DNA of 64,000 nt from Bacillota bacterium (GTDB taxonomy: Bacteria > Bacillota > Clostridia > Christensenellales > CAG-138): positions 62,001 to 126,000 of the forward strand of contig JAEWCL010000021.1 in the NCBI GenBank assembly GCA_023390655.1. Reading direction: 5' to 3'. Position 1 is the first letter of the stretch. Each line of letters opens with the position of its first letter. Below are positions 15,553 through 24,980 of this stretch, piece by piece. The position numbers were made by a program, and so were the translations under genes. The notes below the pieces were generated by a model. The model did not search any database. It was not told the DNA's origin and saw nothing but the letters and a program-made list of their open reading frames with translations.

Positions 15553-18500
15553 TCATTGCTGTATCCGCACCGCCGTCCCTGCGCGCAGCAGCACCACATA
15601 TTGTTCGCGCACCGGGAGGCCGGAGAGGACGGAAAGCGCATCCGCATACAGAAGCAATTGCCGCGCGTGCTTCTGCGCGGCTTCTTCGGGCGATTCGTGC
15701 GGCAGCAGCGCATCCGTCTTATAATCGAGCAATATCCAGCCATCGTTTTCAAGGAAGCAGCAATCGATCACGCCCTGCAAGAGCACCTGTTCGCCTGTCC
15801 CGCTTAGGGGCAGGCGTTCTACGTCTACGTTGGCCGTAAACTCCAGCTCCCGCTCTATGTGCGGGGAGTTTAGCAGCCTTAGCCCAAGCGGCGTGCTGAA
15901 AAACGCAGCGATGTGTTCCGCGCTGACGGCGTCCGCTTGCCGGGCGGAAAGCAGCCCTTCCCGTACCATGCGGGAAAGCTCCTCCCCAACAAAGGCAAGC
16001 GCGTTTCCCCGCGGCAGAAGGGCAAGATTCAGCTCCTTGAGCACAGTATGTGCATAAGTCCCCCGCTCCGCGCCGGTGAGGCGCTGATGCTCCCGCGTAA
16101 ATGCGGGGGCTTCGCGCAGGGAGACCGGGCGGGTATGGACCAGCTCGCTCACGCTGCGCTTGGTTGGGATGACGGTGGACGCAAGGTGTGGGTATTCCCA
16201 GTCCAACTGCTCGTGCAGGGTGGAAAGTAGTTGGTCCACTTCTTCCGTTTCCGCAGCTTCGGGCTGTGGGGCGGGAGATTCCTCCGTATGCGCCGCCATC
16301 GGGCGCGCGCGGAAAGAAAGCGGCAACGCATCCGTTTGCAGCGCAACGGGCAGCAGCCAGGAAAGTGCGCTCTGCGCCTTACTGCAATAAGCGGGTGAGA
16401 GCGTTGCAGTTCTGTAGTCCTCCGCCTTTTCCCGCGCATCCTTCATGCTGCCTATTAAAATCAGGCGGTGCTTGGCGCGCGTCATCCCCACGTAGAGGAT
16501 GCGCATTTCCTCCGCAAGCTGCTCGCGCGAAAGCCGCGCGGCGATCGCCCGGCGGAACAGCGTGTCCCGCCGCACATGCCCGATACGCAGCCGCACACCA
16601 AGGCCAAGACGCTGTTCCATGACAAGATCATCCCGCAGGACGCCCGCGTTGAAGCGCTGCCCAAGCCCCGCGCATACGACCACAGGGTATTCAAGCCCCT
16701 TGGATGCGTGCATGGAAAGCACGCGCACCACATCCGCGGCGCCCGCCTGCGCGCGGCCCATGTCCGCGGTGGCCGCCGCCTTGTCCATATACTGCAAAAA
16801 GCTCCACAGGTCCAGCGGAAAGCCCGCGTTTGCGTATGCGCGCGCCCGCTCAATGAGCGCGTCCAAATTCGCCTGTCGTTCCTTACCGCCGGGCAGAGCG
16901 CCGATGCAGTCGTAATACCCCGTCTCGTCCATCAGCCACGCAAAAAACTCCGACAGCGGCAGCAGCAGCGATTCCCGCCGGTAACGGGTTAATTGCAGCA
17001 ATACGTCTAGGGCGCGCCCGGAAAGCGGCGTGTCGCACTGCACGCACTGGGTGAGCCGGTCGATGATGGCGTCCGCCGGATAGTCAAGGCGCAGGGTGAC
17101 GAGCTCTTCGAGCGTAAAGTGGAAGATGGGAGAGCGCAACACGCTTAGCATGGGGATGTCTTGCCGCCGGTTGTCGATCACGCGCAGGAGGTTCAAGAAC
17201 ACCTGCACCTCGATCGCGTCAAAATACCCGCCGGTCAGCTGCACATACGCGGGGATGCCCATCTTGGAAAGCGTCTGCGCCCAGATTTCCGCCGCCCTGC
17301 GGTGCGCGCGCAGCAGCACCGCGAAATCGGAATATTTTAGCGGGCGCGTGCCGCCCTTTTCAGGACAGGTACCCTCTTTCATCAGCGCGCGGATGCGCCC
17401 GGCGGCGAGCATGGCCTCCGCCTCCGCATCGTTCAATACATAGGCTTCCTCCTCCGCGGTCGCAGGCGCATCGTCCGTCTCCCCCTCCGGGTCTTCGCCG
17501 GAAAGCGGCCCGGGTTCGGGCGCATCTTCTTCCGCGGGTTCAGCCGCGGACTCGCCCCGTTCGATCACGTAGCACTCCACACCCGCAAGCGCGCTTGGCT
17601 CCGGTAGATCCTGCGGGGATTTGAGCGCCGCGGTGTCATCATACGTGAGCTCCGCCGCTTCCTCGGTCATGATGCGGGAGAACACCGTGTTCACCGCGTC
17701 AATCACCGGGCGTTCGCTGCGGAAATTTGTGTTGAGGTGGATCTGCGCCCCGGGCGCGCCCGCTTCTCCCGTATACGTTTTGAGCTTTTCTAAAAACAAC
17801 CCCGGGTCGGCCTGGCGGAAGCGGTAAATGGATTGCTTGACGTCCCCTACCAGGAACACATTGTCCTCGCGGCGCACCGCGTCAATGAGGCATTCCTGGA
17901 TGCGGCTGCTGTCCTGGTACTCGTCCACAAAAATATAGCGGAAGCGGTTCTTGAGCGCCTGGCGCGTTTCCTCTTCCTGCAGGGCTTTGAGCGCCAGATG
18001 CTCCATGTCCGAAAAATCCACCACGCCGTGCCCGCGCTTCAATTCCGTATACCGGTTATCCACGTCCCGTACGAACGCGCACAGCGCCCCGATGTGCGGG
18101 GCAATGCTGTTTAAAAACTGCGCCTCTTCCTCCAATGGCCGCGCAAGCAATGCCTGCTGGCGCTGGATTTCTTTTTTCGCGCCGTCGCGCAGCGCCATAA
18201 TCCGCTTTTTCAGCTCCGGCTCCACCTCGCCGCGCGGCCAGGTGAAGCGGCCAAAGGAAACGGAAACAAGCTGCGCGCGGTACGCGGTGAGCGTGTTGAC
18301 CTGCTTTAAGAACAGCGCCGCGATCTGCGAAAGCTCCGTATCGAGCACCGTGCAGGTGGCGGCATATTCTGTTGGCGTCAAGTCCCGCGCGCGGCGCAGG
18401 TTGCGATACTGTATGCTTGCGTCCGCCCGGAAATCCGATAGCAGCGCCGCAAGCGCCGGATGATCATAAAATTCCGCATCCGTCAGCGCATACTGCGCCT

Positions 18501-19071
18501 GTGCGTGCATAAGCCATTCCCACGGGTCCGGCTGCGCCATCAAAAACCGGTGCAGCGAGAGCGCATGGGAAAACGCGCCCTCTTCCCCGCCCATCGCGTG
18601 CAACAGCGCAAGAAAGGGGCTGTCGTCCGCTTCATACCGCGCACCCGCCGTTTCCTCAAGCGCCTGCTGGAACAGCATGGAGGACTGCACCTCGTCCGCC
18701 GGGCGGAACCCGGGATCAAGACCCAGACGGTGGAAGTTGCGCCGGAGGATGTACAGGCAGAATTTGTGCAGGGTAGAGATGTTTGCGCGCCCCACGGAAA
18801 GCGCCTCGCGCCGCAGGCGTGCGGCGGCCTCGGGGTCGCTTTCTTCCGCTGCGGCTTTATGCAGCCGCGACGCGATGCGCCGCTTCATTTCCGCCGTGGC
18901 AGCCTCCGTAAACGTCACCACCAGGAACTGGTCGATGTTCGTGCCGGCAGCGATCAGCCGCACAATGCGCTCGGTCAGCACCGCCGTCTTTCCGCTGCCC
19001 GCGGCGGCGCTGACCAAGAGGTTTGTATGCTCTGTCAGGATCGCGTCCTGCTGTGCGTTTGTCCATTCCAT
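15553..19071 (-). CDS. addA: ATP-dependent helicase/nuclease subunit A
   Basis: The 1172-residue protein is the UvrD-type helicase and nuclease subunit of the AddAB (RexAB) double-strand break repair complex. Walker A is SAAAGSGKT (21-29), the Walker B/motif II region is FVDEYQDSS, and SMHASKGLEYPVVVCAGLG is a helicase motif near the C-terminal third. The RecB-like nuclease domain closes the protein with GVIDCCF and LLDYKTD. The ATG at 19069-19071 has AGGAGG seven bases upstream. An acidic insert (ESAAEPAEEDAPEPGPLSG) lies in the middle. It lies downstream of addB on the same strand, separated by 257 bp of repeats. Confidence 0.96.
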   Translation of the reverse strand: MEWTNAQQDAILTEHTNLLVSAAAGSGKTAVLTERIVRLIAAGTNIDQFLVVTFTEAATAEMKRRIASRLHKAAAEESDPEAAARLRREALSVGRANISTLHKFCLYILRRNFHRLGLDPGFRPADEVQSSMLFQQALEETAGARYEADDSPFLALLHAMGGEEGAFSHALSLHRFLMAQPDPWEWLMHAQAQYALTDAEFYDHPALAALLSDFRADASIQYRNLRRARDLTPTEYAATCTVLDTELSQIAALFLKQVNTLTAYRAQLVSVSFGRFTWPRGEVEPELKKRIMALRDGAKKEIQRQQALLARPLEEEAQFLNSIAPHIGALCAFVRDVDNRYTELKRGHGVVDFSDMEHLALKALQEEETRQALKNRFRYIFVDEYQDSSRIQECLIDAVRREDNVFLVGDVKQSIYRFRQADPGLFLEKLKTYTGEAGAPGAQIHLNTNFRSERPVIDAVNTVFSRIMTEEAAELTYDDTAALKSPQDLPEPSALAGVECYVIERGESAAEPAEEDAPEPGPLSGEDPEGETDDAPATAEEEAYVLNDAEAEAMLAAGRIRALMKEGTCPEKGGTRPLKYSDFAVLLRAHRRAAEIWAQTLSKMGIPAYVQLTGGYFDAIEVQVFLNLLRVIDNRRQDIPMLSVLRSPIFHFTLEELVTLRLDYPADAIIDRLTQCVQCDTPLSGRALDVLLQLTRYRRESLLLPLSEFFAWLMDETGYYDCIGALPGGKERQANLDALIERARAYANAGFPLDLWSFLQYMDKAAATADMGRAQAGAADVVRVLSMHASKGLEYPVVVCAGLGQRFNAGVLRDDLVMEQRLGLGVRLRIGHVRRDTLFRRAIAARLSREQLAEEMRILYVGMTRAKHRLILIGSMKDAREKAEDYRTATLSPAYCSKAQSALSWLLPVALQTDALPLSFRARPMAAHTEESPAPQPEAAETEEVDQLLSTLHEQLDWEYPHLASTVIPTKRSVSELVHTRPVSLREAPAFTREHQRLTGAERGTYAHTVLKELNLALLPRGNALAFVGEELSRMVREGLLSARQADAVSAEHIAAFFSTPLGLRLLNSPHIERELEFTANVDVERLPLSGTGEQVLLQGVIDCCFLENDGWILLDYKTDALLPHESPEEAAQKHARQLLLYADALSVLSGLPVREQYVVLLRAGTAVRIQQ

Positions 19072-19104
19072 GGAACGTCCTCCTGTGGGAGATGAATGAA
19101 GCAA

Positions 19105-19328
19105 AATATCAGAGTATAAATTAAAGCTGCTTGGGGGTTTTTAGGGTATCGGCGCTTTAGAGCGCCGACGATAACTTTTTTGCTTTGGGGAAACTACGTT
19201 TCCCCAATCCCTCTCCTTGGGAGCGTGTGTAGTTCACCGTACTCAGGGGGCGCGGGGGGCGAAGCCCTCCCGCCATTAGATAAAATAAATTTCGTCGTCG
19301 CCATAGGCGGCGACACCCTTTTTCCCAG
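19105..19328 (-). repeat. Hairpin-rich repeat region between addB and addA
   Basis: The gap holds an ATCGGCGCT / AGCGCCGA hairpin (about 19148-19172), a GGGGAAAC / GTTTCCCC hairpin (19187-19206) and a GTCGTCGCC / GGCGGCGAC hairpin near 19294-19312. The stretch 19263-19288, read in reverse, matches 43174-43199 at nearly every position. No gene was found in it. Confidence 0.6.
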
Positions 19329-22300
19329 CTACTCCTGCGGAGTGAGTTCTTCAAAGAACGCCTGCTTGCTGCGTTTTTTGACCTCCCGCACGCGGCAGCC
19401 GGGCAGGCGCGCGTCAAAGCGGCAGACGCTCTTGTACTCGCAGTACGCGCAGGCGGTGGATTTGCCCATGCGCACGGGGGCTGCGGCGACGCGGCCGGAA
19501 ATCAGTTCCCCCGCGATCTCGCCGGTGCGCCTGACGGCAAAGGAAAGCAGTTGGTTTAACTCCACGGCGCTCAACAGGCGCGCGTGCTCCTTGATACTCG
19601 CGTCCTTCTTGCGCTGGAGGCCGTCCACCACCTCGGAGGGGCCTTCAAGCGCGCGTTCTGTTGCGCGGATCGCGCCCTCGTCCTGCTCCAGGATGCCGAC
19701 AAGACGCATGCGCTTTAGACGCTTCTCCTCCTCCCCTTCGGGGACGACGGGGTCGTGTACCGGCTGATAGAATGCGCCTACGGGCACGGCGTTCTCTGCT
19801 TCCGCGGCTGCCGCAAGGTACACGGGCAGCTGCAGGCTTAGGCCGTCGGCAACGTCCGTATAGGTAAACTTGCGGCTGCCGGTCTTATAATCCACGATGC
19901 GCACCAGGCGCTTTCCATCCTGCTCGGCGGCATCCACGCGGTCGATAATGCCGGAAAGCAGCAGTTCCCCGCCCCCTTCCAGCGGTACGGAGAGCGGCGG
20001 CAATTCTTCATCAGGGCCAAAGCGGAGCTCCAGGCCGATGGGTTTAAAATTGCCCTTCTGGAAGCTTTGGCACAGCGCCCAGGCGGTTTCCCGCACGGCG
20101 GAAATATAAAAAGAAGAAAGCGCGCGTGCGCGCGGGGTGGCGACGAGCATGCCGTCATGATAGCGCTGTAGGCAATCGGGCAGGATGCCGTCCAATATCG
20201 CGTTGCAATCCTCCTGCGTGAGGGTGGAGATGTCCGCCTCCTGCTGCAACCGCCGCACAAAGGCTTCGAGCGCCATATGCGAAAAGCTGCCGATGTCGGA
20301 TTTTTTTTCCTTGTACTCTTTGCGTGGAAGGGCTTTGACGCCGTACTGCGCAAAATGCTGGAACGGGCAGGTGCGGAAAGTTTCCAAGCGGCTCACGGTG
20401 CTGAACACGCGCTTGCCGTAAAGCCTTCTTGCAAGCGGCGCGCCAAGGGAGGACGGGACCACAGGCTCGCGTGAAAAGGCCTCCGCCTGGCTTAAGCGCA
20501 GCTGATAGCCGGGATGATTGCCGTAATAGGCGTGCAGCGCCTGATGCAGCGGCTTTGGGGAAGAAAGGTTGCGCAGCAGCTCCCAAAACCCGCTCTGCGG
20601 GCTTTGCGGCGAGGCTGCGGCAGCCGTAGACTGCTCCACGCAGCCCGGGAACAGCTCCCGGATGCGGTCAATGAGGGTTGCGGGCAGCAGCTCGCGCATG
20701 CCATCGGAATAAGAGAAACCAATCCACAGCCGCTCCTTTGCGCGCGAAAGCGCACGGTAGATGGATAGCCTGTCGGCCTCGGCGCGGTATACGGTGCTGC
20801 CCCACGGCGCAATACCCATATTGGAGAGGGTGTTGAGCTCCCCATCGTCAATGATGTCTTCATCCATGCGCGGGGCGGGCAACAGCCCTTCGTTGCAGCC
20901 CAGCAGGAACAGCGCGCGCACCTCACGGCTTCTCGTGCGGTTGACGTCGCCAAAGAGCACCTGGTCGGCAGTTGCGGGGATGACGCCCACCTGATAGGCG
21001 GAAAGCGCCTCAGTCAATACCTCCAGATACTCCTGCTTGCTTACGTCGGAATTATCCAGTATGGCATACAGCTGTTCAAACAACTGCATGAGCACGTCCC
21101 ATACCTGCGCGTGCTCTTCCATCAAGGCAAAGCGGTTCTCCGCCTGCAGGCGCGAGACCTCTTCAAGCAGGCGCTCCTTTAAGTGAAGGGCCTCTAAATA
21201 CTGATACAGCGCCTGCGTCTTTTCGCCCGCCGTTTTTTTGCCCATGCCCTCTCTCAGGCGCACAAGCGGGGGAACCAGCGCCGCGCGTGCGCGCTCGGCG
21301 GCTTCCTCTTCCGGCGGAAAAGGTTCTAGAAACACCTTGCCGCCCAACAGCCCGCGCCGCAGCGCGTAGTTTTCAAACGCGTCCGCATCGTCAGCATTTA
21401 CGCCGGATAATCCCGTCTTTGCAATACGCAACAGCTCTGCGCGGGAGATGCCGCCCGCAGCGGCGCGCACAGCGGAGAGCATCAGCTCCACAATCGGGTG
21501 GCCCTGCATCTTGCGCTGCGCATCCATGAACAGCGGGATATTCCTGCGGGAAAACGCACGCGTTACAAGGTCCGCATACGCGCCAAGATCGCTTGCGATC
21601 ACGGCCATGTCCCGGTAGCGAATTTGGGAGCGCGCCGCGGCAAGCACGGCGTCCGCAAGCGTTTCCACCTCGCTCGCGCGGTCCACCGCGCCGATAAGGG
21701 ATACCGCCTCCGTTTCGCCTTCATAGGGGTGCGCGGTATACACATACAGGGCTTGCTCCAGCCGCACGAGCGCCGGGTGGCGATTGTAGGGCTGGCTAGG
21801 CAGGTCCGTCGTTTTTACAGCGCAGCCAAGCGAGTACGCGAGCGCGCTCAGGCGTTCATAGGCGCGCCGCTCCGGCAAAAACAGGGAAGCATCCGCCGCG
21901 TGCTCGTCCGGGTCAAGGCAAAGCGTGATGGTGAGCGTTTTCGCGGCAAGCATGATGGAGGCGATGATTTCATACAACTGCTCGGTCAGGAGGTCGAACC
22001 CGTCGATATACATATCCGCCCCGCGCAGCATGGAAGACGGGATGCGGTCGATGAGCGCGCGCTGCGCACCCTCGCTGTCCAGATACTGTTCTTCCATGTA
22101 GGCTTCCGTCGCGGCGTAGAGGATTGCGATATCCGAAAGCTTGTCCTTTAAAGCGTCGCCCGCTGGCAGCTGTTCCGCAGCGGTTTTTAACAGCTCCGGC
22201 GCGATCAGGAATTGGCGGCACTTGGTGAACAACGCGTCCATATGCGCGGCAAAGCCCGCGCGGTGCGCTACGGAAGAAAACGCCTTCAGCTGCGCGTGCT

Positions 22301-22589
22301 CCTTGTGCACCGCGCGGCGCACCACCATCCGCCGCCCCTGCGGGCTTAAGTGCTCGCGCGCGTCGGCTGCGGCAACACGTTCCGCCAACCGCTCGATGCT
22401 CAGTACCTGTATCCCCAATAACCCCCCAAGCTCCGCCGCAAGCGCGCGCTCGGTCTCATAGGTAAACTGTTCGGGCACAAGAAGCACCGCGCGCTTTAGC
22501 TCCCGCTTCAACAGGGCAAGCTCGCGTTTGATCGTATGTGTTTTTCCCGCGCCTGCGCGGCCAAGAAGAAAACGGACCTGTGCGGGCAA
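19329..22589 (-). CDS. addB: ATP-dependent helicase/nuclease subunit B
   Basis: The 1086-residue protein has a Walker A motif GRAGAGKTH (9-17), an inactive-helicase-like middle and a C-terminal RecB-family nuclease domain with GIIDRVDAAEQ and RIVDYKTGSRKF. The AddB iron-sulfur staple is visible: one Cys in TFRTCPFQHFAQYG and three more in CAYCEYKSVCRFDARLPGC. The start is a TTG at 22587-22589 with GGGGGGAG upstream. With AddA it resects broken DNA ends for RecA. It is the upstream gene of the addB-addA unit. Confidence 0.95.
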   Translation of the reverse strand: MPAQVRFLLGRAGAGKTHTIKRELALLKRELKRAVLLVPEQFTYETERALAAELGGLLGIQVLSIERLAERVAAADAREHLSPQGRRMVVRRAVHKEHAQLKAFSSVAHRAGFAAHMDALFTKCRQFLIAPELLKTAAEQLPAGDALKDKLSDIAILYAATEAYMEEQYLDSEGAQRALIDRIPSSMLRGADMYIDGFDLLTEQLYEIIASIMLAAKTLTITLCLDPDEHAADASLFLPERRAYERLSALAYSLGCAVKTTDLPSQPYNRHPALVRLEQALYVYTAHPYEGETEAVSLIGAVDRASEVETLADAVLAAARSQIRYRDMAVIASDLGAYADLVTRAFSRRNIPLFMDAQRKMQGHPIVELMLSAVRAAAGGISRAELLRIAKTGLSGVNADDADAFENYALRRGLLGGKVFLEPFPPEEEAAERARAALVPPLVRLREGMGKKTAGEKTQALYQYLEALHLKERLLEEVSRLQAENRFALMEEHAQVWDVLMQLFEQLYAILDNSDVSKQEYLEVLTEALSAYQVGVIPATADQVLFGDVNRTRSREVRALFLLGCNEGLLPAPRMDEDIIDDGELNTLSNMGIAPWGSTVYRAEADRLSIYRALSRAKERLWIGFSYSDGMRELLPATLIDRIRELFPGCVEQSTAAAASPQSPQSGFWELLRNLSSPKPLHQALHAYYGNHPGYQLRLSQAEAFSREPVVPSSLGAPLARRLYGKRVFSTVSRLETFRTCPFQHFAQYGVKALPRKEYKEKKSDIGSFSHMALEAFVRRLQQEADISTLTQEDCNAILDGILPDCLQRYHDGMLVATPRARALSSFYISAVRETAWALCQSFQKGNFKPIGLELRFGPDEELPPLSVPLEGGGELLLSGIIDRVDAAEQDGKRLVRIVDYKTGSRKFTYTDVADGLSLQLPVYLAAAAEAENAVPVGAFYQPVHDPVVPEGEEEKRLKRMRLVGILEQDEGAIRATERALEGPSEVVDGLQRKKDASIKEHARLLSAVELNQLLSFAVRRTGEIAGELISGRVAAAPVRMGKSTACAYCEYKSVCRFDARLPGCRVREVKKRSKQAFFEELTPQE

Positions 22590-22612
22590 AAAGGCTCCCC
22601 CCTTTTTGTATC

Positions 22613-22790
22613 AAAAAAGTGAAGCTTTCACTTTATTTGAAGGCTTTCCGCACAGGCTTGGCGGTGCAAGCCTGTGCGCGAGGTGTCCCATCTGACGCAC
22701 AGGTCCCCAGATGGGACGGATTTCTTGTGTATGCGTTCATGCGTTTTGCGTTGGCGGGGCGGCGGGGCGTCCCACCGTACGGCCTTTATC
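22613..22790 (-). repeat. Composite hairpin repeat between thpR and addB
   Basis: Read on the reverse strand, the core at 22685-22717 is GTCCCATCTGGGGACCTGTG followed by CGTCAGATGGGAC, which forms a stem. It is flanked by a GCACAGGCTTG / CAAGCCTGTGC hairpin and an AAAGTGAAGC / GCTTCACTTT hairpin. The same core with two changes and the same flanking order occurs at 43404-43568. Confidence 0.65.
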
Positions 22791-22825
22791 TTTATAAGAC
22801 TGCCCGGCAGCTTTCGGCAGCCCTC

Positions 22826-23383
22826 TTACCGGCTGCCAAGCGCGGCCTTGTGCAGCGGCGCATAGATCATGCGCCCGTCCGCGTTGCGGCTTTCAAACAG
22901 AATAAGGCGGTTTGCGGTAAAGGCGATGCCTTCGTTCGCGTCCTGCAGCAGGGTTTCTAGCGCTGCCTGGTCTTCAATCTCCGGCAGCGCGCGCGCAAGC
23001 GTGATGTGCGGCGTCAGGCGCTTGTGCCCGCCCGAAAGCGGGAAGCCGCGCGAAGCAAGCTCGGCGGTGAGCGTTTCGTGCAGGCGGTAAAGTTCCTGTA
23101 AATCTCCTGTCAAAGAAACATAGCCCGTGCGGCTGTTGCCGTGCACAAAGCTGCCGTAGGAGGAAAGGCGCAGCAGGAATGGCCGGATGCCGCGCACCGC
23201 CTCGTCGCACGCGGCGGCAGCGCCCGTCAGGTCGTTGCTTTCCCCGATAAAATGCATCGTGAGGTGGAAATTGTCCTTCGGCACAAAACGCCCCCCATTT
23301 GCAATGGCGCGCAGCCGGTTCTGCGCAAGGGTGAGCGCGCGCACAACATCGGGCGGGACGGGGATGGCAATAAACAAACGCAT
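22826..23383 (-). CDS. thpR: RNA 2',3'-cyclic phosphodiesterase
   Basis: The 185-residue protein is a member of the 2H phosphoesterase (LigT/ThpR) family. Both HxT motifs are present: His40-Leu-Thr42 in NFHLTMHFIG and His126-Ile-Thr128 in LTPHITLAR. Family enzymes open 2',3'-cyclic phosphates to 2'-phosphates, though the cellular substrate is unclear. The ATG follows GGAGGTC on the reverse strand. An extended -10 (TGCTATAAT, -10 at 23413-23418) lies 30 bp upstream. Confidence 0.9.
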   Translation of the reverse strand: MRLFIAIPVPPDVVRALTLAQNRLRAIANGGRFVPKDNFHLTMHFIGESNDLTGAAAACDEAVRGIRPFLLRLSSYGSFVHGNSRTGYVSLTGDLQELYRLHETLTAELASRGFPLSGGHKRLTPHITLARALPEIEDQAALETLLQDANEGIAFTANRLILFESRNADGRMIYAPLHKAALGSR

Positions 23384-23468
23384 GATTAGACCTCCGTAAA
23401 GTGGGTAAGTATATTATAGCACATGAAAGGGCCGCCGCCGAAAGGAAGGGCAAAAGAAGAGATTTCTC

Positions 23469-23497
23469 TTGACAAAATGCTCCTGATGTGTTAAAAA
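23469..23497 (+). promoter_or_regulatory. Promoter and palindrome before the HPr-like gene
   Basis: TTGACA at 23469-23474, a 17-bp spacer ending in TGT, and TAAAAA at 23492-23497 form an extended -10 promoter. Just downstream, TGAGCA and TGCTCA at 23504-23518 make a perfect 6-3-6 palindrome that could be an operator. Confidence 0.6.
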
Positions 23498-23548
23498 ATC
23501 TAGTGAGCAATATGCTCAAATTGTAACCGGCAGAGAGGAGTGATTGCC

Positions 23549-23782
23549 GTGAAGATCAAGAACATCAACAACCCCAAGCGCTTTTTTGAGGTACTCAACC
23601 AGTGCCATGGCCGCGTAGAGCTGATTACGTCCGAGGGCGACAGGCTCAACCTGAAGAGCACGCTGTGCCAGTACATTGCGCTTACGCAGATGTTCAAGGA
23701 TGCCCGCATCGATGATGTGGAGCTGATCGTCTCCGAACCCGAAGATTTTGCCAAGCTACTGGAGTTCCTGGTACGCGGCTAA
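23549..23782 (+). CDS. Small HPr-like protein
   Basis: The 77-residue product begins MKIKNINNPKRFFEVLNQCH. Its size and pattern resemble the HPr fold: RVELITSEGDRLNLKSTLCQY in the region of the HPr regulatory serine helix, then VELIVSEPEDFAKLLEFLVRG as the final strand and helix. The catalytic HPr histidine motif (HARP) is missing, so it cannot act as a normal phosphocarrier. The GTG at 23549 has AGAGGAG eight bases upstream; GTG 23540 overlaps that site. The fold assignment is my inference from sequence pattern only. Confidence 0.6.
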   Translation: MKIKNINNPKRFFEVLNQCHGRVELITSEGDRLNLKSTLCQYIALTQMFKDARIDDVELIVSEPEDFAKLLEFLVRG

Positions 23783-23837
23783 GGGTCGGACACCAAAGCG
23801 TCGGCTTGCGCCGACAACTTTATTTTAGAAAAGTTTT

Positions 23838-23861
23838 GCGGAGAGGTACCTCTCCGCTTTG
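23838..23861 (+). terminator. Terminator of the HPr-like gene
   Basis: GCGGAGAGGTACCTCTCCGC is a perfect 20-nt palindrome, followed by TTTG and TTTTA. Confidence 0.65.
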
Positions 23862-23917
23862 TTTTATTGCGGAAAGATAAAAAAGCGGGCGGCAAAGCGC
23901 CCATCTGGGGAGGATGT

Positions 23918-24694
23918 ATGCTTTATTTTGTGGTCGATGCGTTTTCGGAGCACCTGTTTGGCGGAAACCCTGCGGGCGTATGCATTCTGGATGCGCCTGT
24001 CCCACATGCGCGCATGCAGCAGATTGCTGCGGAAAACAATCTTTCGGAAACCGCGTTTTTGCTGCGGATGGAAGATCACTACAAGCTGCGGTGGTTTACG
24101 CCAAAGGCGGAGATCGATCTTTGCGGCCATGCAACGCTTGGGACGGCGTTTATCATCAAGAACTTCGTGGACAGGGAATCTTCACAGATGCGCTTTGCAA
24201 CCAAGAGCGGCATGCTTTATGCGCATGTGCGGGGGGAAACCTATGTGCTGGATTTTCCGACCCGCATGCCAAAGCCTATCCCGGTAACGGAGGAAATGGC
24301 GCAGGCCATCGGCGTAAAACCTGTGGAGGCCCACCTTTCCCGCGACCTGATGCTGGTGCTGAATTCTGAAGAAGAAGTCAAAGTCCTCAAGCCGGATGCG
24401 GAAAAGCTGCTTGCGCTGGAACCGGGCCTGGGCGTGATTGTCACCGCAACAGGCAGCACACATGATTTTGTTTCGCGCTGCTTCTTTCCCAAGATGGGGA
24501 TATTGGAGGATCCCGTTACCGGCTCCGCGCACTGCAACCTCATCCCCTATTGGGCGGAACGGTTGGGGAAGACGGAGATGACGGCGGCGCAGCTTTCCGC
24601 GCGCGGCGGCGTCCTCTGCTGCGCGCACAAAGGGAAACGCGTGGAGATTGGCGGCAAGGCGGTATTGTATTTGCAGGGAGAGCTTGCGGTATAG
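23918..24694 (+). CDS. PhzF family isomerase/epimerase-like protein
   Basis: The 258-residue protein has the two-lobed diaminopimelate-epimerase-like PhzF fold: VDAFSEHLFGGNPAGVC near the start, NLSETAFL with the catalytic-type Glu, FTPKAEIDLCGHATLG in the first lobe, and EDPVTGSAHCNLIPYWAERL in the second. Many family members have no known substrate. The start at 23918 follows GGGGAGG closely; 17 extra codons back to 23867 are in frame but unsupported. It is transcribed convergently with the Smr gene. Confidence 0.9.
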   Translation: MLYFVVDAFSEHLFGGNPAGVCILDAPVPHARMQQIAAENNLSETAFLLRMEDHYKLRWFTPKAEIDLCGHATLGTAFIIKNFVDRESSQMRFATKSGMLYAHVRGETYVLDFPTRMPKPIPVTEEMAQAIGVKPVEAHLSRDLMLVLNSEEEVKVLKPDAEKLLALEPGLGVIVTATGSTHDFVSRCFFPKMGILEDPVTGSAHCNLIPYWAERLGKTEMTAAQLSARGGVLCCAHKGKRVEIGGKAVLYLQGELAV

Positions 24695-24734
24695 GCGCTA
24701 CTTGCATGGGTTTTCAAGAATGGTACAAAAGCGG

Positions 24735-24980
24735 TTACAGCTCCCGCAGCACAAGCTCCGTCTGCCCCTGGTTGAGGCCGATTTCCACGCGCAGTACCTT
24801 CGGGTGGCTGCGGTAGCTTTTGCGCACCAGGTCTTTAAGCGCCGTGCCGCGCTGGTAGCCGTGGATGATGCGGATGCGGTAGGTGGCGGCGGAGGCCCGC
24901 CGCAGCGCGCTGTCGATACAGGCCTTTGCCTGCGTGGTGTTCATGCCGTGGATGTCGAGTTCCATGATGCCTGTCTGCAC
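24735..24980 (-). CDS. Stand-alone Smr (MutS2 C-terminal-like) domain protein
   Basis: The 81-residue protein is a complete Smr domain: LDIHGMNTTQA with the LDxHG motif, then RIIHGYQRGTALKDLVR with the HG(x)G-type motif. Smr domains act as nucleases or nucleic-acid binders on branched DNA or stalled-ribosome mRNA. No MutS part is attached. The GTG start at 24978-24980 has GGAGGG seven bases upstream; the ATG five codons later is an alternative. Confidence 0.85.
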   Translation of the reverse strand: MQTGIMELDIHGMNTTQAKACIDSALRRASAATYRIRIIHGYQRGTALKDLVRKSYRSHPKVLRVEIGLNQGQTELVLREL

